A stretch of 64,000 nucleotides of DNA from Littorina saxatilis (GCF_037325665.1 NC_090260.1:48716185-48780184); one strand, 5' to 3'. Shown: positions 45,191 through 58,741, numbered from the stretch's first letter. Numbers and translations: made by a program. Notes: generated by a model from the letters alone, not told the origin.

Positions 45191-45884
45191 GTACCATATT
45201 TGATGAACTACAAGCCGCGACTTTTTTTCAAAAATAATCGCATTGCGGCTTATAAAAAGATGCGGCTAAAACGTTACCTAAACTTGAATAGCATTCACCT
45301 AATGGAAGTCGCCGCGGATTTTCATTTCGCTCGATTAGCGATTATCCGGTACTTTATTAGCTCTCTACTCAAGACTCGGCGCTTTTCTCTTTCTTTCGCG
45401 AATCTTCGTTTGTCAACAAGTCGTCGTGACAAGATAGCGTACAGAGAAACATCGGATGTATCAGGATCTCGCGCGTGCGAGATTTCGTTTTTTTGTGTCT
45501 CGCGATAGTTGGAGGAGCGAGAGCCGCCATGTTGTGTTTTCGTCTGCTCGAAATGTGCGCAAAAGTCGTAAATCATCCAAAAAAAGCTTATTCCGGGCGG
45601 GACTACATGTGTGTGTTGGTTACAAAATTGTGTGTGTGATATTTTTCTTCAAACTTTATCACTTTTCTTCTTTGTTTCACTTGTTTATTCTCGGAGCCGA
45701 TTTTGCCAAATACCGTACTTTCGTTGCCTGGTTGTTTTGATTGATTGACACGATCTGATTATATTTTTTTCGACGGCGGCTAATATAGTGACGCGGCCTA
45801 TACGTGGCTCGTCCCAATTTTTTTTTTAAAGTCGGGGGTGCGGCTTATAAAACGGTGCGTCTTGTAATCCGTCAAATACGGTAC
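45191..45884. mobile_element. Foldback MITE (gtaccgtatttga ends; again at 59042-59734)
   Basis: The left end gtaccatatttgatgaacta plus caagccgcgacttttttt pairs with the right end aaagtcgggggtgcggctta plus taaaacg...tcaaatacggtac. About 690 bp, non-coding. Its right-hand terminus is the TA into which the Tigger-like element inserted. Confidence 0.75.
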
Positions 45885-47082
45885 AGTAAAACCTGTCAAA
45901 TAAGGACACCCTTGGGACCAGACAAAAGTGTCCTTATTCTGCAGGTGTCCTTATTAGACAGGTGCAAGTAAACGCGACAAAGTCAAGTTGAGAGAGAGAG
46001 AGAGAGAGTACTGCACATGTACATGTACATTTATAAGAAAAACAGAAGCTGTTTAGATTAAACAGAGAAACATTTAATATTGACTGTTGTAAAACAAGTT
46101 TAAAAGCTTTTTATCATATCAACTGTATAAATTTAAATTGTTAAAAAGTTACTGGATCTCATTCATACAACACATTCACATTCACTTCATTCTGCACTCA
46201 TCAGCTTTTGAAAGAATTTGTCCAGCGTTGTCTGAGTGGACCATTGATGGCAATGTGATTCGCACGTTTGGTTGAAAACCACTCGAACACGGCGTCATTT
46301 AGCTCTTCGTATTCGGTTGTCTTCTTCGAAACCCATTTCTGGTCAGCACGTCCGTCTCCCGATTCCCACAACTTCATTATTTTTTCCCGATCGACGCTGA
46401 TTTTCGAAATCTGCGTTCTCCCACACCCAAGCTCTTGTGCAATCGTTCGGCATGATTTCCCACTTTCCAGTTGTTTGACAACATTTATCCTTTGTTCTAA
46501 AGTCAGCGCATTTCTTCCTTTTCTTGAATTTGAATTTCTTGCTGCCATCTTGTTAAACACGAATCACTCTTTCGAAGAGAAGATACATTCACTCATACAC
46601 TTTCACTTCCGTTCCGCCGAACACGTTCCACGCGTTGGATTGGCTGCCTTGGAACTCTAGCAGCCAATCAAATGCGTCGACTTAAAACACTCACCAAGAA
46701 TAGACTCTATCAGTATTCCAAGCTCTCGTAATCTCTCGCAAACTTCAGAGCATAGCAAAGCATGCGGTACAACGATCTCGTGCGAGCTGCACAAGCCAAG
46801 GTTCGAAGTTCTCGCGATGTTCAAGCATAACAATAGCGTGTCTCGCGAGAGCTGCTCAGATACCGACTAATATCAACTGATCGATTTATCGTCTTCTTCG
46901 TCGATCGAACTTCCCAGCTTGCTGTGGATGTCCGTATTTAGCAGGTATATGACTTATTATGGACCCAAAATACGTGTCCGCGTCCGTAATGCCGAGGTGG
47001 CCGTACGTAACATAGTGGTTTTACAGTGTTAAGCAGTCCGTGCCGAGACTGACTGTCCGTATTCTGCGAGTGTCCGCTAAGT
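45884..47082 (-). mobile_element. Tigger/pogo-like DNA transposon, deleted form (copy 1, cut by the gap)
   Basis: The left terminus cagtaaaacctgtcaaataa follows a TA. The right end is missing because the contig stops at 47082. See the complete copy at 59734-60960. It contains the HTH-only frame at 46201-46560. Confidence 0.8.
46201..46560 (-). CDS. CENP-B-type HTH protein fragment of a Tigger-like transposase (copy 1)
   Basis: 119 codons starting MFNKMAARNSNSRKGR, then ALTLEQRINVVKQLESGK, SCRTIAQELGCGRTQI and YEELNDAVFEWFSTKRA. This is the N-terminal CENP-B/psq helix-turn-helix and the start of the second HTH. The DDE catalytic part is absent, so the product could at most bind DNA. Identical in protein to 60051-60410. 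Confidence 0.85.
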   Translation of the reverse strand: MFNKMAARNSNSRKGRNALTLEQRINVVKQLESGKSCRTIAQELGCGRTQISKISVDREKIMKLWESGDGRADQKWVSKKTTEYEELNDAVFEWFSTKRANHIAINGPLRQRWTNSFKS

Positions 47083-47282
47083 NNNNNNNNNNNNNNNNNN
47101 NNNNNNNNNNNNNNNNNNNNNNNNNNNNNNNNNNNNNNNNNNNNNNNNNNNNNNNNNNNNNNNNNNNNNNNNNNNNNNNNNNNNNNNNNNNNNNNNNNNN
47201 NNNNNNNNNNNNNNNNNNNNNNNNNNNNNNNNNNNNNNNNNNNNNNNNNNNNNNNNNNNNNNNNNNNNNNNNNNNNNNNNNN
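47083..47282. other. Assembly gap, exactly 200 N
   Basis: Fixed-length run of N, so the true gap size is unknown. The sequence before it matches the end, and the sequence after it the beginning, of the same 13.65-kb segment, so the real distance is probably negative (overlap). Confidence 0.99.
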
Positions 47283-50200
47283 CACTTTGAAAAGCAAATA
47301 GTTTTGGGATTCGTGTCCAGTTCGCAGCAGGTGTTATGTGGAAATTGTTCATAGATCTGTGTGTGGGGGAGGGGGAGGAGGAGGAAGATATAGAACCATT
47401 TGCTGCCCATTGTGATATCACACACTGAAATGAGTACAGACTGCATCCATGGTTTTTCGTGGTGTGTTTTATTCAACATAAGAAAAAAAGGTAAGTATAC
47501 TGAGTACACTTGAATCGTTCAAACGGATCATGGACAATTCTGTGCTATACAGCAGTACCTCTCCTAACTCCAACAATAACAACAAACCATATGAGATTTC
47601 TTTCGTCAAAAAGTTTCATCTACTTGTGATCCATGACATTACAGTATGCTAAACAAAAAAATTAAAACAATTAAATAGAATATTTTTTTTTAAATCCTTT
47701 TCACACACAAGAGCAATCTTTCCTTGTTGACTGTTGCAAGACTGACATAAGCTGCCAAAACAGAAAATTGTAACCCCATTAATCTTCAGAAACCCTTTCT
47801 GAAAGGGTGTTCACTCACAAATAAGGCCTCACTGTTGCAAATCAAATACAAACAAAACAAAATAATAAAACAAACAAAACAAAACGATAAAACATGGCAT
47901 TTCAAAATCAAAAAAACTAATATTTTTTTCAGTAAAAACTAAACCATAACATGATGAGATTCTCAAGCCAAAGCAACTACAATTTAAGTCGTGCATTTCA
48001 GTAAACATTACATTATCCCAAAGAGTGAAGAGTTGGTTGTTTTTTTTACTTTCTAGGTACAATACTGCCCTTTTGTAGTAATGATCACTGATAATTTCAC
48101 AGAACACGTCAAGATAGATTGAAAATCAAAATGCACACACACGTCTATTTCAACATAAGAATTGGAGGCGTAAGTTGTAACCTCATTACTTTTCAGAACC
48201 CCATTCTGTTAGGGTGTTCCCTGTTAACTTTCTTGTTGACTGATGCAAGACTGACATAAGCTGACAAAACAGGAAGTACAAGTGGCTTGGCAAAATGTAT
48301 TCTGTAATAAAAATGAATCTAACCTGAAAAAACCACCACTAAAGAGTGCTAGTGTCTTGTGAATAGTAGGAAACTACCAAAAAAGGGAAAAAAAGAAACA
48401 AACAAACAAAAAGTTACATTAAAAATAGCTTCACAGAACATAATAATAATAATAATAATAAATGAGCATTTATATAGCGCAACATCATAACTTTACAATT
48501 ATGCTCTTTGCGCTTGACACATTTAAAATTCAAACACAGTTATACAAGCATTTACATCTACATTCATAGTCAGCAACGCTTGATTAAAAGCATACACCAT
48601 CAAACATACATTACAACAGATTCTTCCACTAATAAAGTAATAAAAACATGAATAAAATAGGTAGTAAAAACAAGGAAATACCAGCTGAATACCCTTAATC
48701 AAACAGAACATGTTATTAATACTGAAAAACAGCCCTAAATGTGTATACACATTATCACTAAAAACATAAGATTGATTGAAGTTTATTTAAAAAAAGAAAC
48801 ACCCATGCAAAAAAATGTCAGCATAGAAATTGGATGCATGACTGTAACATTCTTTTTCACAAACCCATTCTGGCCGAGTGTTCACTTGAATGCACACCCT
48901 TATTGTAGCAAATCAAACAAATACACCAAAAAAACCTTAAAATAAGATTTTTGCTGACCGCTGAACACTTTAGTTACATATTTTCAAACAGCAAAGAAAC
49001 ATTACATAAATATAGTTAATTTTAAACAGATTTTCCCCTCACAGTATTAAGATAGGAGATTTTCCCGCCAAGACGTGTGACACAGTCCTTCAAAATAAAA
49101 AAGTGAAAATGATATTTCAGCAAAATTCTAGCTAAAATATAACACAGCGAGATGTTCAAGCCAAGTCAACTGAAATGTAAGTTTTGCATTTCAACCGTAC
49201 ATATCCCAAAGGGTGAAGAGTTGTGTTTTCTTTTCTTACTTTCTATGTACAATACTGCCCTTAATAAGTATTACAAATAATTTCACAGAAAAAAAGCTGG
49301 ATAAAATCAAAACTGCATACTAACGTCTATTTTAACATGAAAATAGGATGCAGAAATTGTAACCCCATTATTTTTCAGAAACCCATTCTGACAGGGTGTT
49401 CACTCAAATAAATCTAATTGTAGCAAATCAAATAATAAACAAAGCAAAATGATAACACAAACAAAACAAAAATCAAAGAAACTAATATTTCAGCAAAATT
49501 CTAGCTTACAAATAACATGCTGAGATTCTCAAGGCAAAGCAACTAAAATTTAAGTCATGCATTTTAGTGAACATTACAATCATACTCTCTCATTTTTTTT
49601 TTAGTTTTTTTTTTTTTACATTAGAGACTTTAAGAAGGGCTACCACATTCATATGGTTGGCATTTTCGTGGTTGCAAAAGACACTCGGCGGGGGAACACC
49701 ATGTGTCGCTAGTACAGCGGTTAAGAGGACAGAAGAATTTCGTTTCGCTGGTCGCACCGGTTCAGAAGTGTCGATCAGATAATACCAGCTGCCTCACTTC
49801 TGCTGAAACGCATCAGATACTCAGGCCACAACTCAACACATCATAAACTTTAACTGCTTCATGCATTTTTCTCCTCTAGGCGGCTTGACCAGCCGACTGA
49901 AAAGTTGAGTCGGCCTGATGTTTGGGTCGCCATCTTGAAATTTCTTTCGTCTGCTCAGTCACTCACTTACCCAATTCAAGCCTGCTTTACGGCTTTTTAA
50001 ACTTGATTTTTAAAAACATTTCAATGATAAATCGCGCCTAAAGATGTCAGAGCATACATCGATTACACAAGGTAGGCATATTTTATGACTATTCGAATAT
50101 AAAACGCGACCGAAGTCACTTTCGTCAGAATGACCAATTCTACAAATTTCGTTTCTCTTGGCGAAGCGAATTTCTGTTCGTAGAGATCGGAAGTCACGTG

Positions 50201-51606
50201 TACTCAAAAAGGTGTGACGTTTTACAACCGAAAATGCCAACGAAACGAATGTGGTAGTGCTTCTTAATCTCTCTATTATCCCAAAGAGTGAAGAGAAGTC
50301 TTTTTACTTTCTATGTACAAACCTGCCCTTTTGTAACAGTAATTACTTTTAATTTCTGAGAAATTAAAAATTAAAACATACACACACGCCTTGTTCAACA
50401 TAAGAACTGGAGGCATAAATTGTAACCTCATCATTTTTCAGAAACCCATTCTATTAGGGTGTTCCCTGGAATACTGCCTCATTGTAGCAAATCAAATACA
50501 AAAATAAAAATAACCAACTTAAAATAAGATTTTTGCCGACAGCTTAACACTTTAGCCACACTGTCAAAAACCAATCAAAGAAATAGCATAAAAAGAGCTT
50601 TTCAACAGAATTTGCCCTAATAGATAAAGATTGAATTTTTTTTTCAAATTAAGACTCCTCATTAGAGGTGTGTCACAGTCTGTCAAAATCAAATCAAAGA
50701 AAACAATATTCCAGGAAAATGCTAGATTAAATATGGCATGATGAGATTTGCAAGCCAAATCAACTTTCTTTTTTGATGTACAATGCCGTGACTTTCATAA
50801 TTATTATAACATAAGAATGTAAGATTTAATAAAACCTGCAGATGTTTGTTTGTTTGTTTGTTTATTTGTTGCTTAACGTCCAGCCGACTACGCAGAGCCA
50901 TATCAGGACGAGGAAGGGGGGGATGAAGGGGGCCACTTGTCAAGCGATTCCTGTTTACAAATGCACTAACCCATTACTTGTGTCCCAGCAGGCTTTAGTA
51001 AAACTAAATTAATACCTACTGGAAGATTACCAGTTTCCAGTATGTTAAAATAGGCTTAACCTATCTACTGCTGGACTTACATCAGAACACTAACAGATTA
51101 AACTATACATGAATCGCGAGACAAGCGGCAAGAGAAGAGATTTTTGGAAAAAATACAGGTGAATGAGCAAGAAGGCAGAAAAAAGAAAAGAATTCATGAA
51201 GAAAAAGAGAGCATGACAGGAAAGAGGAACCAAAAATCTACCTAACAGCAAACTAGAAAGCTCCTGCGGTTCCAAAAACAGGAGGGGCTTTTAATTTCAT
51301 AACCGCAGTGCCCCACTGCGGGAACCTGCAGATGTGAAGTGTTGTTTTTGGTGTTTGTTTTTTCTCAACATGGGATTGTGTTTACAGCCAACAATTTTGA
51401 CAAACCTACCAATCCATACTTTCAGTTTCCTTTATGCCATGTGGCAGAAATACCAGCTGCAAACCAAGATGATGTAAGCTGCCTCTACAAATACAGAGTA
51501 AGGCCTTTAATCTCAACTCAAAAGTTTTCCCTAGAGCTGACCCTTCACCAGTTAGCGCTCCCAAGAGATCAGTCTCTCATTTGCAACTTCTGACCATTAT
51601 AGGTAC

Positions 51607-53781
51607 CTACTTTGACCTTATTTGCTTGAGACGATTGTGGACACAGTATTTAATGTCCTTCCAGGATCTGTGCTTTAGAACACTACTTTCTGCCTGTTTG
51701 CATCTTTCTGCTTCAAGTTTTTGCGGGACTTTATTCATTGAAAAACATGCAGCCAAATGTTTCTCAACTGCAGCAATTTCCTCTTTTTTCCAAGGCATTT
51801 TCTTCTGAGTTTTTGTTCCATCAGGCCTTCTCTTCTGAGTCAGTGTTTTACCCCCTTTAGCTGATGTACTGGTAGCTGGGGCGATGGTAAGGGAAACATC
51901 ACCAACGGATGCACAAGCTCCAGCTGTATTTTCATTTGAAAGAGAGCAAGATGGTGGTCTTTCTTCTTTAGACACTTCAGCGCTGGCAGTGGCAGCAGGT
52001 TCCTCATCTTCATTCTCTTCATCTGCAGGTAGAATTTCTTCTTCAAGACTCTTTTCGTCAATTTCTTCGGGTATATCAACACCTCTGTTGAGTTTGAAGA
52101 GGACACTGGCTACCTTTGCCTTCTGAACAATCTGAATTGGCTTTCTGTAGACACCCCTGTGGATGCGAATGTCATGTCCGAGAAAGCCTGCCAGTTGGTC
52201 TTCCTCTAACTTTGACAACTCCATCGCTTGGCTAAGTGTTGCTAGTTGTTTCCTGAGGTTGGTGGCTGTGAACAGTGATTCAGAATCCACCTGCGCCTTC
52301 TGTGCATAGGTCCTAAGGACGTCAGAGTCCCTAAAGGGCTTCTCACCACTTGAGGCAAATAAGTATGGACTTGTGATGTCTTTCTCAGCTCTCATCTTCA
52401 ACAAACGCTCAACAGCATGAACCATGCTTGGTGTCAAGAGGATGGGCACAGGTCGTGTGAACTTTCCTTTGATTTCCACTCTTTGTAGGATCTTGACAAG
52501 CTTTTGCTCAGTTGTTGTCAGAGTTTTCAGCATTTCCTCCTCAATTGACGACGACTGCAACACTTGAAAGTCCTGAACTTTCATTCTCTGCAACTCCCCT
52601 CCTCTTTTTCTGTTGAAGATGGTCAGAGAGGCTAGTGTGGCTTTGGCCAGGACACTGTATTCAGTTGATTGCATGTCCTCGTTGATCACACCATTCACTT
52701 TCTCGACGTCTTTCAAAGAGGGAAGGAGGAGCTGTTTGTTCATTTTAGCCATTGTGACCGACTGAGCAGCACCTGCTGAGACAGAATCATGCCAATCACT
52801 CGCCAGGAGAGAAGAAAAGTTTTGGACTTTTTCCAGCAAAAGCTTGTCACTGGATTTGATGGCTTCCGACACAAGAATTTTACAGCAGGTCTTCAGAGAG
52901 TAGCCAAGTTTGAGAGCCAGGTTCCCTTTCTTGTAAGCATGGCTTGGTTCTTCAAAGTGAGCCATGGCTCGGACTGTTTCAATGACCAAATCAAAATGGA
53001 TAGGATCAAGTGCTTGTTTAAGGCTTGCAACCTTCATTTCAGATTTTGCCTTTAACTCCAAGACCAAACGCCCTAGTTCTCTCAGCCGGCTGCTGATGTT
53101 GCCCCTAGTATGTTCTTCCACATCTTTTTTGTAGAACAACCTGGAACCAAACTTGATGATCAGACTGTCATTTGCTATGACTCTCATGACGGCGTCATCT
53201 CTCATTCTTCCAACAACAGCTTGAAAGAAGGCACTGTTCTTTTCTTTTCCAATGGGAAGCATGTATGATCCTACCTTGGAACACTCGCCCCACTTCAAGT
53301 GCTTACTTGGATCTGGATTTTGTGGACAGTTGTGCAAATGCTTACTCAACAGGGACTTGGCATACAGCCCTTGGCAAAACCTGCAGGCTGAAAGTTGACC
53401 TACCTGGCGACCTGCTTTTCTGTACTTTGGAATGACTGTTCCGGACTGGCCTTCCAACACATCATAGTTGTGTTTATAGTCTCCCTCATTGAGCAATCTT
53501 ACAAACCCGTTCCTTCTCTCTTTGGATCCTTTGGGAAGTCTCAAAACTGCCGCCACATCCGCTCCGTGAGCATGGACCTTTGTCAAATGTGTCGACATTT
53601 TTACTACCATTTTTGAACAAAATTTGCATGAATGTTTTTTACCCCATTTGTTTTCCTGGGGAGCTTTTTCTGCAACATGTAAAGGATCAGCTCTAGATTT
53701 GTCTTGTTTGCAAGGTGTAACTAGGGCAGGATACATTACGCTATCACAGTCGGAGTCAGACTCATCAGTCTCAGGCTGCAC
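51607..53781 (-). CDS. Zinc-finger / tyrosine-recombinase-like / SANT protein (copy 2)
   Basis: Identical in amino-acid sequence to the frame at 37754-39928, including both zinc fingers, the Arg/Arg/His/Tyr set and the SANT-like end. The flanking SINE insertion and target duplication are also the same. Most likely the same gene seen in a second contig or haplotype, and not a paralogue. Equivalent first ATG at 53736. Confidence 0.8.
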   Translation of the reverse strand: MQPETDESDSDCDSVMYPALVTPCKQDKSRADPLHVAEKAPQENKWGKKHSCKFCSKMVVKMSTHLTKVHAHGADVAAVLRLPKGSKERRNGFVRLLNEGDYKHNYDVLEGQSGTVIPKYRKAGRQVGQLSACRFCQGLYAKSLLSKHLHNCPQNPDPSKHLKWGECSKVGSYMLPIGKEKNSAFFQAVVGRMRDDAVMRVIANDSLIIKFGSRLFYKKDVEEHTRGNISSRLRELGRLVLELKAKSEMKVASLKQALDPIHFDLVIETVRAMAHFEEPSHAYKKGNLALKLGYSLKTCCKILVSEAIKSSDKLLLEKVQNFSSLLASDWHDSVSAGAAQSVTMAKMNKQLLLPSLKDVEKVNGVINEDMQSTEYSVLAKATLASLTIFNRKRGGELQRMKVQDFQVLQSSSIEEEMLKTLTTTEQKLVKILQRVEIKGKFTRPVPILLTPSMVHAVERLLKMRAEKDITSPYLFASSGEKPFRDSDVLRTYAQKAQVDSESLFTATNLRKQLATLSQAMELSKLEEDQLAGFLGHDIRIHRGVYRKPIQIVQKAKVASVLFKLNRGVDIPEEIDEKSLEEEILPADEENEDEEPAATASAEVSKEERPPSCSLSNENTAGACASVGDVSLTIAPATSTSAKGGKTLTQKRRPDGTKTQKKMPWKKEEIAAVEKHLAACFSMNKVPQKLEAERCKQAESSVLKHRSWKDIKYCVHNRLKQIRSK

Positions 53782-54383
53782 AACTTGGTCGTCATCAGGA
53801 TCCCTTTTACTTTACTTTATTTGGTGTTTAACGTCGTTTTCAACCACGAAGGTTATATCGCGACGAGGGAAAGGGGGGAGATGGGATAGAGCCACTTGTT
53901 AAGTGTTTCTTGTTCACAAAAGCACTAATCAAAAAATTGCTCCAGGGGCTTGCAACGTAGTACAATATATGACCTTACTGGGAGAATGCAAGTTTCCAGT
54001 ACAAAGGACTAAACATTTCTTACATACTGCTTGACTAAAATCTTTACAAACATTGACTATATTCTATACAAGAACCACTTAACAAGGGTAAAAGGAGAAA
54101 CAGAATCCGTTAGTCGCCTCTTACAACATGCGGGGTGCAGAGAAATAAGGATGTGGAAAAGAAGACTTTTGGTAAGTGAAATAAAGGTGATGGATCCGGT
54201 CAGGTAGAAATAAGACAACAAGAAAAGAATTGGAAAACTGCAGGGAATAGTAGGGAGAGTTTTCTTGGAAGGAAATATAGGTGAAAGGACTGGTAAGGCA
54301 GAAATAAGACAAAAGAAGAGAAGTAAAGGGGTGGGGTAGCTCTGTTTAAACGCTCCCGCCGCGTGAAGGCGACCCCATGGGAG

Positions 54384-54467
54384 CATCAGGGTCCCTGTCA
54401 GACACCAGCTTGGAGCCCCGTTCACCCTCCACGCCAGGCCCAACTTGATCCTCGTAATCATCGTCAC
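54384..54467 (-). CDS. N-terminal coding piece of the recombinase-like gene (copy 2)
   Basis: Same as 40531-40614: splice acceptor, acidic codons, then the target duplication of the SINE at 53806-54383. Confidence 0.55.
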
Positions 54468-57400
54468 CTGAAAAGAAATAAATCATATTTTTCAGATAAC
54501 TTTTCTTTTCATCCTGATAACAATGTCACCATGGAACCCCTACAATTGACTACACTACATGGATTAAGGGCAGAGGTGGCACGGAATTTTGATCCAAAAT
54601 GGTCCCATGATGTGATTTGGGTTTTTATCATTTTTAGGCAGTTTGAACACCCTAGAATAACTGCATGATGTTTATTTTGTCAATTTCATCCTCTTTTTTC
54701 AATAAAGTGATGATTTGCAAAGTGAGTGAATGCTAAAAATATGCAGACTTATAACAAAAATCGATTTTTTCATGGCAGAGCAGCAGCAACATGTCGATGA
54801 GTTTGTCAAAGTTATTGCATGCAGCGTACTCAGCGGGAATTTCCGTTTGTTGACGATGTCACAGTCATGGAAATAAAGCCCGTTTGTGTCCCTCAACGGC
54901 CGCAACACAAGAGCTGGCGAAGGCTACTTTCACTTGCAAAATGTTCCATATTTGGAAAGTGACCTTTACCTTTGAAAATCTATTCGCTGATTGGTCATTT
55001 CCAATAACTTTCAGCCGGGAAGTAGTTCTGCGCATTCGCGCGCACCACATCCGCATAAACACGCGAACCTTATTTCGAATCGGTTCGACGTCTCAAACAG
55101 CGATATTTCTCCCAACTCGGCCTCTAAAAGATAAATTCGGCGGGTGTCTATCATGCAAGAGGCAGGGGAAGTTACAACTTGCGGCAGATCGAGCAACGAA
55201 GAAAAATAAGCTAGCGGTCGGTGTGAATGTCGAGTCCACGACGCCTGAATAACAGGTACAGAGGTAGGACGTCAGGCCTTGTTTATCTCACATAAACTCC
55301 ACCTTGACTGTCCCAGTTACATCCTAAAGTACTGCTAATCGAACTTCGGACCCATCTCCCACTCATGTATCTCATTCTTGGTGAAACAATGATATTTTGA
55401 CTTAGATATTTGCTTCGTTGCAAAATCCAACTTTTCTCATTCAAGGAACGCAACAACTAGGTGCATTTTCCGGTGAATCAAATGTTGGGCTAAATCTTTT
55501 GGATTTCATCCCGACTCTATTTCACCAATAAGAAATGTATATTCTTTTCTCCCTCTAGATCATTGAATCCCTTGAAATTGTCAGGGAAACATTATGTCTA
55601 GAGTTTATTTTGGCAGAAGCCCGACTGACGTCCTGCCTAAAGGCAAAGTTCCATGAGTTTTGGAAAAAATAATGCTTACTTCGAAGCAATTTCCGATCAA
55701 AAATCGGCCACTTTTTGTGCAATGGAAACAAGAATTAGCAGAAACCACATGTCTGCTCCTGCGATAAAACTGAGAACATCAAGAGTAGCAAGTAAAATTC
55801 CACACGCCTTTTTTCCAGCTGATCATAATCATTGTACTTGATGTTTCATTGAGTGTTATAGCAACAGTCTGATGTCCATATGTGCAACTTTGGACTGATA
55901 GGGGATTGTGAAGAGCACTTGGAGTATAAGAAAATGTCAGTGAAAAGTACCCGCATGCACACATACTCTTGGTTTGTCAATCTGTCTTCACTGTGCGCAG
56001 CAAAACACTTCACAAACTTTCAAATGCAATTTTCTCAGAATGTGATTTTCAAGGACGGTAACCACACGGCGATGATCTTCACATCCCATATCTACTTGTG
56101 GTAGACTACTAATTTTTTTCCCCCAAGCATTTTTACCCATTAAAAGATCCACAGGCAAAAACATTGCACAAAAGAGTCTTTTTATGTGTTTTTGCTTGAG
56201 GCAGGTTTCATGGTATCAGGCCATTTTGATAGTCTCAGATTTGTTTAGTCTTTTAAATCCATATCTGTGAGAATCTGCTGTATTTGTTGTATTAACATGC
56301 AAACTAGTTGTTGTTTAAATACTTTTTTGAAAATAAAAGTTGAAATTTTTGATAATGTGTTTATTTATGTGCGTGTGAATGGTGGCGATCGTCAAAATAC
56401 GGATGGATGAATTTACTTTTGCCACAGCATCACTAAACAAAGAACTAAATTCCAACACACACATGCACAAGTATCAATGCTGTGGTGGTTGAGAGTGCCA
56501 GAACACATTGAAATGATTGTTTTTCAACAACAATCGATATCCATAACACAAATTCTAACTTATACTAGCTCCGCAAAAAAAAATGTATGGGGATTCGGAT
56601 CTGTCCGTCGGCATAGCGATATCAAGAGCATCGAAACTAATTGTGATTTCACAGGACAAAAACACAAGTTTACCTAATTTTGTATACTGTAAATACAAGT
56701 TTGTGCACCCTTGAAGTGAGTTATAATGTTGCCGAGGTCAATTTGCCCTTGATCGACGCACGGTGACCCGAGTTTCAAAGTTGCGATCCAATCCGTCTAA
56801 ACAATCTAGCGATCGCCACATTTTTCTTTTCATTCAAAAACTAACCGTTTGGGGAGGAAGTGACGTCACGTTGTTTTACGTTGACGCTCGCGCTCGACAG
56901 AAAAAGACCGCAACAGTTTTTCAGTTAAAAAAATCGCAAAGTAATTACATTTTCTGAGGTTTTCTAGTGTCCATATAGTAACAATCGCTACTCTAGCGAT
57001 CGCCACTGAGTGTTGAAGTCACATTTAACTCCATTTTCGACTGTTTTAAGAAACTATTTTGACGCTCAATCGTCACGTTTCAGTGTCGAAACACGTACTG
57101 TGCATTTGCAATCAGCCGGTGTGTCCAAACTGAAATGCGAGTGATGCCTCGATTTGTGGCGATCGCTCACGTGGTTGACGGACAGAAATACCTTCTTAGG
57201 GGGTAGGGGAACAGTTACTCCTCCATACAATAATGGTGTTCACAAATGATTGCAAACTTGTCTCTTTATAAACTGTTCAGACATGTCTTCTCTTCAATAA
57301 TTTTCAGTTTTGCTCGGTTTGTTAATCAGGAGCACCCTGCAGTAAATGTTTCATCTGTGACAATGCTCGAAATGTTGACGTAATTCCAATGCCCATATCC

Positions 57401-57500
57401 TTCTCTTGTTATCTCATCTACCCAAAACCATTGAAGATAGAAAGACATTTATTGAACAAACTAGATGCACAACACCAGTCTTAACACGTTTTGTTCTTAC

Positions 57501-57627
57501 ATGTATATGAAAATATTGATGACGGCTGCCACACGGAAATAGAACTCATCTCCAGTGACAAGTCCCTTCAGTGTCCTCGTCGTCTGTGGTCTTGTCAGCG
57601 CGACTCCATGTCATGCGCATGGCCTCA
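57501..57627 (-). pseudogene. Degenerate FN3 second-half exon (copy 2)
   Basis: Same sequence and same frame disturbance as 43648-43774. The finding in both copies makes a copy-specific base-calling error unlikely. Confidence 0.5.
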
Positions 57628-58741
57628 CTGTTAGGAAACGCTACCGTTGCTGAGCTTTGGTTCAGTTTTGTGTGTTGCATGTAGTTGACTTATTTGTACT
57701 TTGTGGGAAAGTACCGATATTATATTTTGTAAACACAATATTTATGCTTGGACGAGAATGCAGGTGAACTTTCTAGTCCTGTCAAAACAAGTTGTTTCAG
57801 GCATGGGAATTGAAAATTGTAAAAAAGGCGGAAAATTTATTTAACTGAAGACGCGAAGCGTCAAGTCGACGGCGCGAAGCGCCTAGCCTTACTAGGGGGG
57901 TCCGGGGGCATGCCCCCCCGGAAATTTTTATTCTCCAAAGAACCCAGATGGTGCAATCTGGTGTCATCTGAGCTCCAAGTTTGCCATTAAATTCTGTTTT
58001 TAGAATCAGAGTTTTTAGTACAAAAATGTACCAAATTTTGCTTACATGTATTATATATGGTTTAAATTTGTAAAAAAATTTATCTGTTGAGACAAACAGG
58101 AAAATGTAACTTGTAACACAATCTGTGCAATCTGGTTTACTTTCAAACATAAAAGTTCAATAACTGAGGCGGGCGGTAGCAGTGCGTGAACAAAGTACGG
58201 AAAGTTTTCGCGGGCTTTTGCGCAAAGGCCAAAGTAACCGGTGCTTTTTTTGTGTGCCTCCCCCCTTTATTTTTTCGGCGGACACTTTTGCATTTTCGGC
58301 GGAACAAAAAAAAAATTCGGCGGAAATCCGCCATTCGGCGGACAATTCCCATGCCTGTTGTTTACCATGCTGTTTAGTCGTGAGTTCGTGGCGTTCGTTC
58401 GGATTAAGTGAGTCGGCGCTTTTGATGTACGTCATACGGAGAATGTCGCTAGTTTAGTCCACGCACGGCTCGTATAATGTAGTTGTATCATGTTCGGTCT
58501 GGAATATTCTCGAGATTGAGTATTTACTATATATGCCAGCGCGATTCGTATGTAAAAAAAAAGCTTCTATTTGAGTTCTGCTACGTTGTGCAGTTGTATG
58601 TATTGAATGCTGAATAAATCCTCGAACTCAATTTGACGAGTTGTTTTCTGTTGCTGCGAAGACGGGCGACGTAGAATAAAAGAACACAACTATACGACAT
58701 TTGAGAACTTATGGCAATCTCAAGTGTCGTGTAACACTCAC

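Larger units (their letters stand above)
33417..47082. repeat. Direct duplicate segment, copy 1 (probable contig overlap)
   Basis: 13,666 bp that recur at 47283-60931 with about two dozen differences that I could see, mostly single bases and homopolymer lengths. The copy ends exactly at the N run. Two neighbouring contigs that overlap but were not merged would give this pattern. Genes and elements inside should be counted once. Confidence 0.9.

Noticed and set aside
45200-45740. Overlapping open frames inside the foldback MITE
   Set aside because: Non-coding MITE interior. Frames differ between the two copies through single-base changes and carry no domain.
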